A stretch of DNA of 64,000 bases, taken from contig NC_081810.1 in NCBI RefSeq assembly GCF_030704535.1, positions 7,016,501-7,080,500 on the forward strand, written 5' to 3'. The notes below the pieces were generated by a model. That model was given only the letters and a program-made list of their open reading frames with translations. It was not told the DNA's origin and did not search any database. Origin of the DNA: Vitis vinifera. Lineage: Eukaryota > Streptophyta > Magnoliopsida > Vitales > Vitaceae. A program made the position numbers and the translations under genes. Positions 1-10,295 of the stretch are shown here, one piece after another. Numbering within the stretch: the first letter of the stretch is position 1; each line of letters starts with the position of its first letter.

Positions 1-900
1 GTCAGCATTCAAAGCCATCATATCTCTTTTAGTTTGGCGTTCAGAGTTGCATATTCAGTTTGGCATTCAAAGCCGCTCTTTGTTTCTAGTTCAGCATTCA
101 AAGCCATCATGTCTTTCTTCCATTTAGTGTTCAGAAAGCGTCTTCAATTTGACATTCAAAGCCGCATCTTTAGTTTGGCATTCAAAGTCATTGTTTGTTT
201 CTAGTTCGGCGTTCAGAGCCGTATTTTCAATTTGGCTTTCAGAGTCGTTGTTTGTTTCTAAGTCGATATTCAAAACCATCATATCTCTTTCAGTTTGTCG
301 TTCAGAGTCGTTGTTTGTTTCTAGTTCGACATTCAAAGTCATCATGTTTTTCTTCCATTTGGCGTTCAAAGTCGCATCTTTAGTTTGGTGTTCAAAGTCG
401 TTGTTTGTTTCTAGCTCGATATTCAAAGCCATCATGTCATTTTTTAGTTTGTCATTCAGAGTCATGTCTTCATTTTGGCATTCAAAGCCATCATTCAGTT
501 TGGTCTTCAGTACCACCATGTCTTCATTTTGGCATTCAGAGCCATTGTTCAACTTAGCATTCAATGTCACCATCTTTCTTTAGTTTTGGGCATTCAAAGT
601 CGTTATGCATACTCATTCAGGCATTTACAGTCACCATATTTCCTCCTTATTGACATTCAGAGCCTTCATCATCTTCAATTTAGCGTTCAGAGTCGTGTCT
701 TCATTTTAGCATTCAGAGCCATGTTCAGCTTGGCATTCAGTGTCAACATCTTTCTTTAGTTTTAGCGTTCAGATTCGTTGTGCATACTCATTCCGGCATT
801 ATGAGTCACCATCTTTCAAACCTTTTGGCGTTTAGAGTCATTTCTCATCAGGCTTATCATTCAAATTCATAGCTCCTGGCATTCATATTCACTGGCATTG
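1..900. repeat. Degenerate minisatellite array, 26-33 bp units
   Basis: A core of the form GCRTTCARAGYC recurs about every 26-33 bp from base 4 to about 890, with spacers such as TTTGTTTCTAGTTCG or ATCATGTCTTTCTTCC. Units alternate in length and decay to the right. Long open frames on both strands (124-573 minus, 149-583 plus) are by-products of the period and of the lack of stops in the unit; the minus frame reads as repeats of LNxELETNND. I do not call these genes. The array runs off the left edge. Similar arrays occur in non-coding parts of large Tat/Ogre retroelements, which fits the retroelement signals at 6-7.8 kb, but that link is inference. Confidence 0.75.
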
Positions 901-2387
901 TGTGTCTTGCCTTCACGGTTTTGCATCCGTCTTCATTTTTCTCACCTCGTTACTTCGTGCTCATCGTTTCTTCACCATGTTCTTCTATATTTCCCCATCC
1001 ATTGCACATGACATAGTCCTTTAAGTTCACAGCACATATTTCGGTCATATTGTTGGGCACCCCACGTTTAGCGTTCTCATGTGGTTCACATAAGTCGGTC
1101 TCCTTTGGACACATTCTTTCCTATACTTCAAGGTAGTTCGACCATTACTCGACTTTGATATTGTTTTTTAAGTCACTTTTGGAGATGCTTTAAGGGGAGT
1201 CTGGGTCCTTGGTGCACCTTTAGAAGCGTTTTGAAAAAGTCACGTTTCTCTTAAGATTAGAGTCTTTTCGTTCCTCTTGTTGGTTTGAGCAAGTTTGTGT
1301 TTTACTAGTGTCCCTCTGGGGGTCTCTTTTGTTGTTCAGTAGAGTTCACTTCATTTCACTCACTATTCACTCTAGTGTTTATTTTTCTTACACTCGTGAG
1401 CTCTATCGAAGATGGGCATATTTGTAAACCCCTATTTCAAGGTTTGTTTTTACATGTGTTTATTTTGTCACGTGGTGGAATCTTAGAGGTCCACTTGTCA
1501 CCTTTGGAGAGGCCATTGGGGAATCGCAGTAGTGGGCTAAAGGTGCAAAGAGAGAAAGACACGTGCTATGGGAATATTCAGAAACGGTTTTTTAAGATTT
1601 GAGAGAGAGCAAGTTGTTACAAAGATAAAAGTGTTTTTGGTTGCTTAAAGAGGTAGTTGCTTGTGGTGCATGGTGGTTGCTTGCAAAAAAGATATAGTTG
1701 GAGAGGAAAAAAAAAACCTATGAAGAAAAGAAGCTGGAATGGATCAACTGAGAGAAAGCTTAAGGGAATAAAGAGAAAAAGAGTGAGCTGAGATTTTGGG
1801 GAAGCGGAAGAAATCATTTCTTGTGTGAGTGAAAATGGTGAATTGAGATTAAAGGAAATTAGTGAAGGGAGCTTGAGGGGAAACCAGTTGAGGAAAAAAA
1901 ATGGTCTTACAGATGAGCTGAAAGAGGAGAAACGGAAGAAGGTTGTGTTGTGAACTTCTAGGTAAGGCCACTTTGAACTTGGAACGTTTCCATTTCTTAA
2001 TGTTTTATTTCATTCTCTACTAACCTATGAGCATTATTTTGTTGTTCAGTTTGGATATCAAAAGTTTCTTGGTTATTTTGGTTGAATCTGATTTGTTTGT
2101 ATATAATGCCCTATTTTGGTTCCCTCTCGTATTCTTGATTTTCCCTTGTAAATAGTTGGATTCCTCTTTGGGTTTGGGATTGGGTGTTTGATAGTCATAT
2201 TGTTGTCATCAGTTTGCCCCCCTCCCCCCCCCCCCCCAGTTTTCAGCCCGTTTATCACTCATGAAACAAGGTTTTACCTAATAACTCCTCGGATCTCTCA
2301 TTCTTACTCTGTTTTTAGCAATTTCATTCTCCGTATTTCCCTGCTCCTGTGTATCTATTTGTGGAATGCCTTGGTCTGTGTATCACC
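901..2387. other. Non-coding, probably retroelement-derived sequence
   Basis: No protein similarity could be recognised here. The stretch has T-rich sequence, a purine-rich part (about 1600-1950) and a homopolymeric C tract near 2218-2238. The texture resembles the non-coding internal or LTR DNA of Tat-type Ty3-gypsy elements, and it lies between the minisatellite and the gene-fragment chain. The short ORFs inside are not supported. Confidence 0.4.
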
Positions 2388-2690
2388 ATCTAAGAGAGTA
2401 TTGGATGTTCTTGACTTGGTGGATGATTATCACTTGAATTTACTGGACTGAGGTAGTAGCAACGTTCTAGCTATTGCTCTTGGAGTCATTGCATATCTAT
2501 GGGATGCTTCATATGGTTCTACTTCAGAAGTTGTTATGCTTGAAGATGAAAGAGACTTGAAAACGAAAGCGATCCCGTCAAAAGTGTCAGTTGGGCTCCG
2601 GATGGAATTTCACTTGTTAAGGACACTAAGATCAATAATAATGGGTCTTGTGCAATTGAGATGTTGACCTTTTGGTCGGGAACTTAAAAC
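2388..2690 (+). pseudogene. CDC20-like (APC/C activator) fragment, broken
   Basis: Translation of 2390-2450 gives SKRVLDVLDLVDDYHLNLLD, then an in-frame TGA where CDC20 has Trp, then [11 protein letters not shown] followed by [12 protein letters not shown]. This matches the start of the WD40 propeller of plant CDC20, the activator of the anaphase-promoting complex (VDDYYLNLLDW, then the first WD repeat). After about 2555 the frame shifts; the other frame gives [13 protein letters not shown], the next blade. Only about 100 residues remain of roughly 450, with one stop and at least one frameshift and no N-terminal C-box region. It is a captured or retrotransposed fragment, not a gene. Family identification is confident; the donor gene cannot be named. 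Confidence 0.8.
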
Positions 2691-3134
2691 GGATTACAGT
2701 AAAGAAACTATAGGAGAAGTTGAAGATCTTTTACAAGATGATTTAACTGCTGACTTGCCTTGGGAGATTAAAAAGGAAAAATGTGAAACTGATCAGCCCT
2801 TGATAGATGTAAACCCACTGGTCGACTCCATCATTGCACTCTAGTTTGTTCAGGAAGCACTAGAAAAAAAAAGTTCAGAAATTTGGAAAGATTGCCAATG
2901 AACCTATTTCAGTATTTAAGTTCACTTAAGGATAACAGTTCTGCAGATTTTGCCTCCACGGGTCCAAAAATCCATGAAACGAGTTCATCATGTCAGTTGA
3001 GTTCTGAAAAGACTAGAAAAAATGATTCATATTTCATTGAAACACAGGATTTGGGAATGAGAAGTCATATAAAAGATGCACCTCGCTGCCTAATACCACC
3101 AAAACATCATCCTTTGTTTTCTGCCACATCATAA
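2683..3134 (+). pseudogene. Unidentified coding-derived segment
   Basis: Directly after the CDC20-like piece, the frame from 2682 stays open for about 55 codons (ELKTDYSKETIGEVEDLL, later LPWEIKKEKCETDQPLIDV) to a TAG. A frame change then leads into 2883-3134, an open 83-codon frame rich in Ser/Thr/Lys. The codon-like composition and long openness in AT-rich DNA suggest exonic origin. I do not recognise the family. Its position between two recognisable gene fragments suggests a third donor transcript or a weakly conserved part of one of the neighbours. Confidence 0.4.
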
Positions 3135-3869
3135 GTCATGAACCCACATGCATGTGATCATCATGCATGGGTGTGGCCAACCCCATTCCAGTTTACTATT
3201 AAGTCATCTTCTATATCCACACCATTACTCACTTTCCATTTGACCACCACCTTCAGCTTATTCCTTCCACATTCACTACATACCCATCATACTAACAACC
3301 ATACCCATATTTATATCTTTCAATACCCTGTAAACCCACTTCTCTCTCTACCTTTCATCATTCATTTCACCAATGACAATCTAAAACCTTTGTAAACCCT
3401 CCACCGAAACCCCATTCCATCAAACCTGAATTTCAGGCCAAACCACTCCCGTCTGAAACATCATGACCAGCTCACCATCTTCTAAACATTCATACCCACT
3501 GAAATTGTCACCATACCCATTTTTCCATCATTCCCTCATCGTCTCTAGTCCACGACCCTCACTCTTCATTTCCTCTAGTCCGTCTTCATCCAAATCCTGT
3601 TATTACTTTCAGAATGCATACCATTACTTCTTTCGGACTTGTTAGAGTTCTCCAACAAAGAGTTGGAATCGTGTCTCCGACGGCCTATCTCTACCGAAGC
3701 CCATGGTTGATGTGAAAGAAGAAAAGGTGTTTGCAGTGGTTGATGGAGTCGCAAGCACCAAAGCGGAAGAGAAAACCTTAAAGGCCCCCACTAAAGTTAA
3801 GAAAAATAAAGGTGAATGAGAAAGTGATGATAATGGGTTCAAGTTGTGTAATGAAATAGAGGTTTTTTT
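3135..3869 (+). other. Linker between gene fragments; possible HflX 5' part
   Basis: From 3135 to about 3635 there is C- and T-rich sequence with no recognised product. From about 3640 one frame reads VRVLQQRVG then PTAYLYRSPWL before a stop, followed by a Lys/Glu-rich stretch to about 3840. This could be the weakly conserved transit-peptide and N-terminal part of the HflX fragment that follows, but it is too divergent to be sure. Confidence 0.3.
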
Positions 3870-4345
3870 TTTTAGGAAAAAATATACCTAGTTGTTGTTG
3901 AGTGCAAAGGTGACATGGAGTATTCCTTTGGCATAGAAGAATCACTTAAGAAACTGGCCCAATTAGCTGACACTGTTGGACTTATGGTTGTTGGTTCTAC
4001 ATCTCAAAAACTTAGGGCTCCAAATCCAAGGACATGTATTAGATCTAGTAAGGTTGCAGAAATTAAGAGTATAATCCATGCACTGGATGTTGAGACCATA
4101 ACATTTGATTATGAGTTTTCAACGGGGCAGTTGCATGATTTGGAAAAGGCTTTTGGTGGAAATGTTAGAGTTTATGACCACTCCGTCCTCATCCTTGATA
4201 TCTTTAACCAGAGAGCAACCACACATGAAGCAACTTTACAAGTTGCATTGGCACAAATGGAATATTCGTCGCCACGTCTCTCAAAGATGGGGGACTCACC
4301 TTGAGCGTCAAGAATGAGGCAAAGTGAAAAAAATGGGAGATGATA
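3870..4345 (+). pseudogene. Chloroplast HflX-type GTPase, N-terminal domain fragment
   Basis: The frame around 3878-4304 reads YLVVVECKGDMEYSFGIEES and then ESLKKLAQLADTVGLMVVGS, HALDVETITFDYEFS, GQLHDLEKAFGGNVRV, LILDIFNQRATTHEATLQVA and LAQMEY. This is the HflX N-terminal domain, which precedes the G domain in the ribosome-associated GTPase HflX; plants have a plastid form. The normally invariant IGSGK-like motif reads IRSSK. A one-base insertion after LSKM shifts the frame; the +1 frame continues THLERQE, then a TGA, as in HflX. The G domain is absent: the sequence passes at about 4325-4345 straight into DEG9-like sequence. No introns are visible, which suggests an mRNA-derived copy. Confidence 0.85.
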
Positions 4346-5290
4346 TAAAATATGTGGCTAAGGTTTTAGCATGAGGTATTGAATGTGATATAGCTTTGCT
4401 TTCAGTAGAAAGTAAAGAATTCTAGAAAGTAGTTGAACCACTCAATTTTGGACGTTTGCCACGTCTTCAAGATGCAGTAACTGTAGTGGGATATTCGCTT
4501 CAAGGAGATACTATTTCGGTTACAAAAGAAGGGTATATCGCATAGAGGTTAAATCTTATGCTCATGGTTCATCTTATTTGTTGGGCATTCAAATTGATGC
4601 AACAATAAATCCTGGTAATAGTGGTGGTCCTACGTTCACTGACCAAGGGGAGTGCATTGGAGTTGCATTTCAGGTTTTCAGATCTGAGGATGTTGAGAAT
4701 ATTGGATATGTGATTCCAACTATAGTTGTGTCTTATTTTTTTGGATGACTACGAGAGAAATGGGAAGTACACTGGTTTCCCTTGCCTTGGAATATTGTTG
4801 CAAAAGTTGGAGAATCTTGCATTATGTTCTTGCCTAAAAGTTCAATCGAATGAGGATGTACTGGTGCGAAGAATTGAGCCCACTTCTGATGCAAACAATG
4901 TCTTGAAGGAGGGGAGCGTGATTGCAAGCTTTGATGGTGTTCATGTAAGCTATGAAGGAACAATGCCATTCTGGTCAACTGAGTGCATTGCATTTCGTTA
5001 CCTCATAAGTCAAAAATTTACAGGTGATGTTGTAAATGTGGGAATTATCAGAGCTAGTGTTTTTATGAAAGTTTAAGTAGTTTGAGATCCACATGTACAT
5101 TTGGCTCTGTATCACATTGGAAGAGGTCAACCTTCGTATCTAATAATTTCTGGCTTGATGTTTACCCCCTCCCAGAACCACTTATAGAAGAAGAGTGTGA
5201 AGACACAATAGGATTGAAACTACTGACAAAGGCACGGTACTCTTTGGCAAGATTTAAAGGGAAACAAATTGTGATATTTTCCTCAAGGCG
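4322..5290 (+). pseudogene. DEG9-like serine protease (DegP family), intronless broken copy
   Basis: From GDDIKYVAKVLA at about 4335 the sequence follows the nuclear/nucleolar HtrA protease DEG9: [28 protein letters not shown], the Ser-protease motif NPGNSGG at about 4612-4632, [10 protein letters not shown], then in 4726-5076 [31 protein letters not shown] of the PDZ region, and PLIEEECEDTIGLKLLTKAR at 5180-5240. Stops interrupt it (TGA after KVLA, TAG after KEF, stops after 5070) and several frameshifts occur. The N-terminal third with the catalytic His is missing. Segments that normally lie in many exons are contiguous, so this is a processed copy. Similarity ends near 5275-5300. Confidence 0.88.
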
Positions 5291-6001
5291 ACCTGGATCA
5301 GAAGTTGAATCAACCTTTCAAATTAGGCTCACTGCACTGAAGAAAGAGACAACAGAAAGAGTACTCCTCCAAAATGCGCCCAAAAGAAAATGTTCCATGC
5401 ATGCCACCTTTTGCATGCAACATTTAGGCCACATGTCATTCTTCCATTTCTTCCTCTTTGATTTTGAAAATAATTTTCCAAACCCCAGTTTGCAAATAAT
5501 TTTTCCAAATTCTAGTTTTTCAAATAATTTCATCTCTTCAATTTTTCATCCTTAGATTTTTTTTAGGTCCCACAAATCCATTTTCCAATAAAATTTGTTG
5601 TCATTTTCTTTTCGGCAAGCATCATTTCGCATTTTCCTTGATTTTTTAAAATGTTTTAAAATAAGCATGAATTTAATTATATAATTTCAAATGATGGAAT
5701 TTATGGAATTGATTGAGGAAAAAATAAATTGGGCTTTGGTGGAGGCCCAACAGCAGTGATGTTTTTTTCATTGACTAATTGATTGTCATGCTTGATTGAC
5801 TTGCTTTATGACACATGTGATTGTTTTGTGTTCGTTTACTAACCTTTGTTTTTCATTAAACAATCAACTCATTACTCAGGTACACTCTTTGTCTCTCTTG
5901 TTCATTCGATTATTTTTAAATTGATGTTCTTTTGGTATCCATGTTTAATCAATCAATTGTCACACTTGTTTCATTTTATTTAGTAGAGACTCGTTTTAGG
6001 G

Positions 6002-6258
6002 GCTTAGAGAGATGCTACGGTCTTTACCGTACCTTTCCAATAAGTAACCTAACCTCCGAGCCTAGATTTGGTTTTTCACAGACCATCTTTTCCAAATAAG
6101 GAGTCACATTTAGGGTTTTCTTTCTTATTTTGTTTTCCATTTAAAAATAAACAAAAATAAGTGGCGACTCTAAGTCATTTTCTAAAAACTAAATCTTTTT
6201 CAAATAAAAAGTGAGTTCGCCATCGAGTGGAAGTGCATGTGTAGAAATGAGGGATCTA
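6002..6258 (+). repeat. LTR-end-like direct repeat, copy 1
   Basis: Starts near CTTAGAGAGATGCTACGG and runs through TTTCCAATAAGTAACCT and CCATCTTTTCCAAATAAGG to the PBS. It is nearly identical by eye to 7523-7771. Confidence 0.75.
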
Positions 6259-6263
6259 TAAAA

Positions 6264-6281
6264 TGGAGACTCCACTAGGGA
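6264..6281 (+). other. Putative retroelement primer-binding site
   Basis: TGGAGACTCCACTAGGGA closely resembles the TGGCGACTCCACTGGGGA-type site (complementary to the 3' end of a tRNA-Arg) described for Ogre/Tat elements, with two differences. It lies just downstream of the LTR-end-like repeat, as expected. Confidence 0.6.
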
Positions 6282-7522
6282 GTCTCAAGAAGGTCAAGCT
6301 CGACTTAAGATGAGGCAAATGTGGCGTTTGATTGGTTGATCAGTGGGTACTCACCTCTCTTTGTGTTTTTGTTTGTTTGACTATTGATTGCACATTGAGA
6401 GCTCTTGATATCATTATTCTTGATGCATGTTTGGTCATTATATTCATTTTGGGACATTGACATGCTGATTATGTTGATTGATTATCTTGCCTGTCTTAGC
6501 ATAGTGACTTCGATCTTGCCATGATTGTTCTGCTCACCTCACATGTATAGACTCATTGTTGTATATCTTTTGACTTAATGTGTTGATTCTTTAGCTTGTA
6601 TATTATCTTGATCATCTTTGAGCATGTTGTCTTTGTCTCTAATCATCTTGATTGCCATGGTTTGTGTGTGGACATAGGTGATATATATGTGTTCCGCTTG
6701 ACTGCTTGTTGCATGACTGTTATTTTTCTATTTGATTGCATGTTGCTTGTCTGTGTGAGTCGCACATCTATCCACTTACCTCTAACCTTCTGGTTTCAAT
6801 CATTTCCTTCATTTCACCTCTTACTTTTGCAAGTGTGGGGCCTTATGTGTGCTTATTTCTCTAACCAAGCTAGAGGTTAGGAGTAGGGTCTAGCAACGAG
6901 TTGTATCGATGTTTGGGAGCATTTTAGAGGAGGCCGACCTTTGAACACATGTATAGCCCAAAACTAGGTTTCATGGATATTTGTGCAACCGGTATGCTTT
7001 CTCTTTTGCTTTAGTTTCATAGGGTTTTCTGATGCACCCACACCGCTCACTACGCACTCTAGTTGACTACTTGAGTGTTGAGAGTTACAAGAGTTTTTGC
7101 TGTAGGAAACCCCCTAAGATGTTAATGTAGTGCATGTGTGGAGATGATGACCACCTTGCATGGAAGCACTTCATCTTTTCAGAGGCGTGTAGAGGGTTGC
7201 GTACCGTCGGAGGGTATGATCGTTTCTACTAGAGATCTTTTAAAGTCCACTCATCTCCTTTTAGAGCCACATTGACCTTGTACGTTGAGCCTTAGATCCT
7301 TCGACTAGGATTTCTTTTCCTACACATGAGTGCATCTGAGGGCCTTCAGAGCCTCTTTGGTTACAGTTTGGGTCTAGCACTCCATCTTTTGGTCTCCAAT
7401 TGAGAGTGCACAGATATCAGTATGAGTTCAAGTTACAGTCGGACAGTCCTTCTACACTTTGATGCGTTGCACATTTCAGTTCAGATTAGCATTTCTTCCA
7501 TGTTTTCCCCATGTCATACTCT

Positions 7523-7771
7523 TAGAGGGGTGTTACAGTCTTTACTGTACCTTTCCAATAAGTAACCTGACCCCCGAGCCCAAATTTGGTTTTTCACAGA
7601 CCATCTTTTCCAAATAAGGAGTCACACTTATGGTTTTCTTTCTTATTTTGTTTTCCCTTTAAAAATAAAACAAAAATAAGTGGCAACTCTAAGTCATTTT
7701 CTAAAAAATAAATCTTTTTCAAATAAAAAGCGAGTTCACCATCAAGTGGAAGCACACGTGCAAAAATACGA
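7523..7771 (+). repeat. LTR-end-like direct repeat, copy 2
   Basis: Second copy of 6002-6258, differing mainly by C/T and G/A changes (for example ACGGTCTTTACC versus ACAGTCTTTACT), a pattern compatible with cytosine-methylation decay. It ends before a poly-A tract at about 7789-7804 and is not followed by a PBS. Confidence 0.75.
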
Positions 7772-7804
7772 GGTCCACACTTTCTTTAAAAAAAAAAAAA
7801 AAAA

Positions 7805-8360
7805 CAAATTTGCTTTGAAGATTTCTTTCAAAATCGTCTCTTAGAAAGACCAAAAAAATTCTCTCGATTCAAATTAAACTTCTCTTGAAGAAACAATTTT
7901 GGTTTATCTTAATTTCATAAATTTTTTGGTCTTTATCATATTTTACAAATTATTTTTTTAATCTATCCTACAATTAACCCCACATTTTTTAAGACACGTG
8001 GGTTGTAACTTAGCCTTTTCTTACATAATGCACAAGGTTTGAGCTAGATTTCTAACCTAAACCATTTCTTTCACGTTATTTTTAGGTTTTAACCTAAATT
8101 TTTCTTTCTACCCAATCCTTTTTTATACTTTCAAGTTTCAACAACCATGTTTTTGTTTTTGTCATTTCCAATATTTGCTGTTCTAAATTTTTATCTTTTT
8201 GGCATTTTTCCGTACAATATTTTAGTTTTTAGAAAATATTAAAAAAATATGAAGAAATTTTTTTTCTCATACCTGCTTTATCATAAAAATAAAATCAAAT
8301 ATAATAATATTTTATGCATCTTTAAATTATGTAACCTTTATATAAAAGAAATAAAATTTA
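7805..8360. repeat. Triplicated AT-rich block, copy A (shorter)
   Basis: Shares with copies B and C the run from TTTGAAGATTTCTTTCAAAATC through CTTCTCTTGAAGAAACAATT, GACACGTGGGTTGTAACTT and GCACAAGGTTTGAGC to AAAGAAATAAAATTTAAA. The block contains no coding frame. Its left edge touches the poly-A end of the retroelement region. Confidence 0.8.
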
Positions 8361-9091
8361 AATATTTATATTGTAATGTAAATGTATTTATATTGTAATT
8401 ATAACATATTTTTTTTGTACCTATATTTTATAATAAAAGTAATAATCTTGAAGATCACTTTTTATATCTTACTAATATTCAACATATCAAATGTATTAAT
8501 ATCATCCACTCGATACACTGAGAAAAAAAAACTATTTTATTATAAAAAATAAAAAATGATTAAACATTCTACATCATTTTCTTATTCTTTTTAGATAATC
8601 TGAATGAAAAATTAAATATTTAACTTCCTTGAATTTAATACAAAAACATAATTTATCGATTTAAAATTAATATATATATATATATATATATATGAAAAAA
8701 TCATCATTTTTATTATATAATTATAAAACTAAAAAAATTTAAAAAAAAAACAATAAATGATATTTTGAAAATATGGTTTAGAAGTATTTTTATTTTAAAT
8801 AGTAAATTTAAATAACAAATTATACTATCATTATATATAATAATTGTAAGGGTTAAATTCAAAATTTTGATTTAAAATTTGAATGTCAATAATTACAATA
8901 AATGTGGGCCCCATGCACCATAAATGTCTTGAAAAATCAAGTGAAGTGCTTTAAATGCTTTGAATTTTAGAAGTTTTAGTTAAAGGATAGTTTTGATATT
9001 TAAGTTTATTATTGTCCTCCCTAAGAATTATAGGAAGAGACCACCCTTTTCAATAATTATTCCACCCACCCTATAGGATAATTCTCTTGAA
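8361..9091. other. AT-rich spacer, no gene seen
   Basis: Very AT-rich sequence with an (AT)n run at about 8670-8692. No coding frame or RNA gene recognised. Confidence 0.6.
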
Positions 9092-10065
9092 TAGTTTCTT
9101 TGAAGGATGATTTTTATTTTTGAAGCTTTTTTTAAAAGAAATCATCTATTTTTTTTAAAAAGAAAAAAAAAATCATCTATTTTTGCTTTGAAGATTTCTT
9201 TTCAAAATCGTTTCTTGGAACCAAAAAACTTCTCTCGATTCAAATTAGACTTCTCTTGAAGAAACAATTTTGGTTTATCTTAATTTCATAAATTTTTTGG
9301 TCTTTATCATATTTTACAAATTATTTTTTTAATCTATCCTACAATTAACCCTACATTTTTTAGGATACGTGGGTTGTAACTTAGCCTTTTCTTACATAAT
9401 GCACAAGGTTTGAGCTAGATTTCTAACCTAAGCCATTTCTTTCACATGATTTTTAGGTTTTAACCTAAATTTCTTTTTCTACCCTACTTTCAAGTTTCAA
9501 CAACCATGTTTTTGTTTTTGTCATTTCCTATATTTCCTGTTCTAAATTTTTATCTTTTTAGCATTTTTTTATTACAATATTTTAGTTTTTGGAAAATATT
9601 AAAAAAAAAACTTCTCATGCGTGATTTGTCATAAAAATAAAATCAAATATAATAGAATTTTATGCATCTTTAAATTATGTAACATTTATATAAAAGAAAT
9701 CAAATTTAAAAATGCATAAATAAGTTATTAACTTTTTTTTTCTTATCTTTTTTTTTCACCTCCTTTCATCTTCCACATCAAAATTTCCAACAACCAAATA
9801 TAAGTTTAGGGTTGTCCTTTCTCTTATCTTTCCTCATCGTGGCAATAGATTTCTTAGAGAGGAACAATGAAGAATTGAGGTATCTTACCATAGGAATCTT
9901 TCACCAGTTTGGAAGAATTGGGGGATCTTACCAAAGGAATCTTAATTTGTTATACATAAAAACATAATAATTTTATCATAAATAAATAAATAAAATTGTT
10001 TTCATATTCAAATCTCCCAACAAATTTCTTTAACCAGACACAATTGGAAACGTGTCCCATGATAT
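9092..10065. repeat. Triplicated block, copy B (full length)
   Basis: Extends the shared block to the right with TTTAGGGTTGTCC, GGCAATAGATTTCTTA, GAGGAACAATGAAGAATTG and CAGACACAATTGGAAACGTG, all also present in copy C. Copies B and C start about 1,984 bp apart, so this may be a local tandem duplication with a later spacer, or independent insertions of one element. No TIR or target duplication was found. Confidence 0.8.
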
Positions 10066-10295
10066 TAAAATTATGTTTAAAAAGTACAACTTTAGTGCAG
10101 TGCGTTTGGAAATTACTATCCCTTGATTGTGGTGCATTTTATAATAAAAAATTATGTTTCAAAAACATAATTTTAGTTTAAAAATAGAAAATCAATGTGT
10201 TCAAGTCACGATTTCAATGTAAAATAATAAAATCATGTCTCTAGGACATGATTTTAGTGTAAAGTAATAAAATCATGTCTTTAAGATATGATATA
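10066..10295. repeat. Short array of imperfect palindromes
   Basis: Hairpin-forming units follow one another: AAAATTATGTTT, a 3-base loop and AAACATAATTTT (about 10147-10174); AAAATCATGTC, loop TCTAG, GACATGATTTT (about 10229-10256); and a decayed third unit with AAAATCATGTCTTTAAGATATGAT. Linkers of the form AGTGTAAAGTAATA separate them. Confidence 0.7.

Larger units (their letters stand above)
5390..7772 (+). mobile_element. Tat/Ogre-like Ty3-gypsy LTR retroelement remnant
   Basis: The sequence from roughly 5390 to 6260 has an LTR-like texture and is followed at 6264-6281 by a tRNA-type primer-binding site. From 6290 to 7500 lies T-rich leader DNA with no coding capacity. The last about 255 bp before the PBS (6002-6258) recur at 7523-7771. 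No gag, protease, reverse transcriptase or integrase is visible, so the unit is non-autonomous or deleted. The left edge is not determined; the gene fragments at 2.4-5.3 kb and the minisatellite may belong to the same element. Assignment to the Tat/Ogre lineage rests on the PBS type and LTR-end sequence and is moderately sure. Confidence 0.6.

Noticed and set aside
124..583. Overlapping 149- and 144-codon frames on opposite strands
   Set aside because: Both arise from the stop-poor minisatellite unit and match no family.
2216..2240. Poly-C tract as a possible replication or G-quadruplex feature
   Set aside because: A single homopolymer run in decayed retroelement DNA; no further support.
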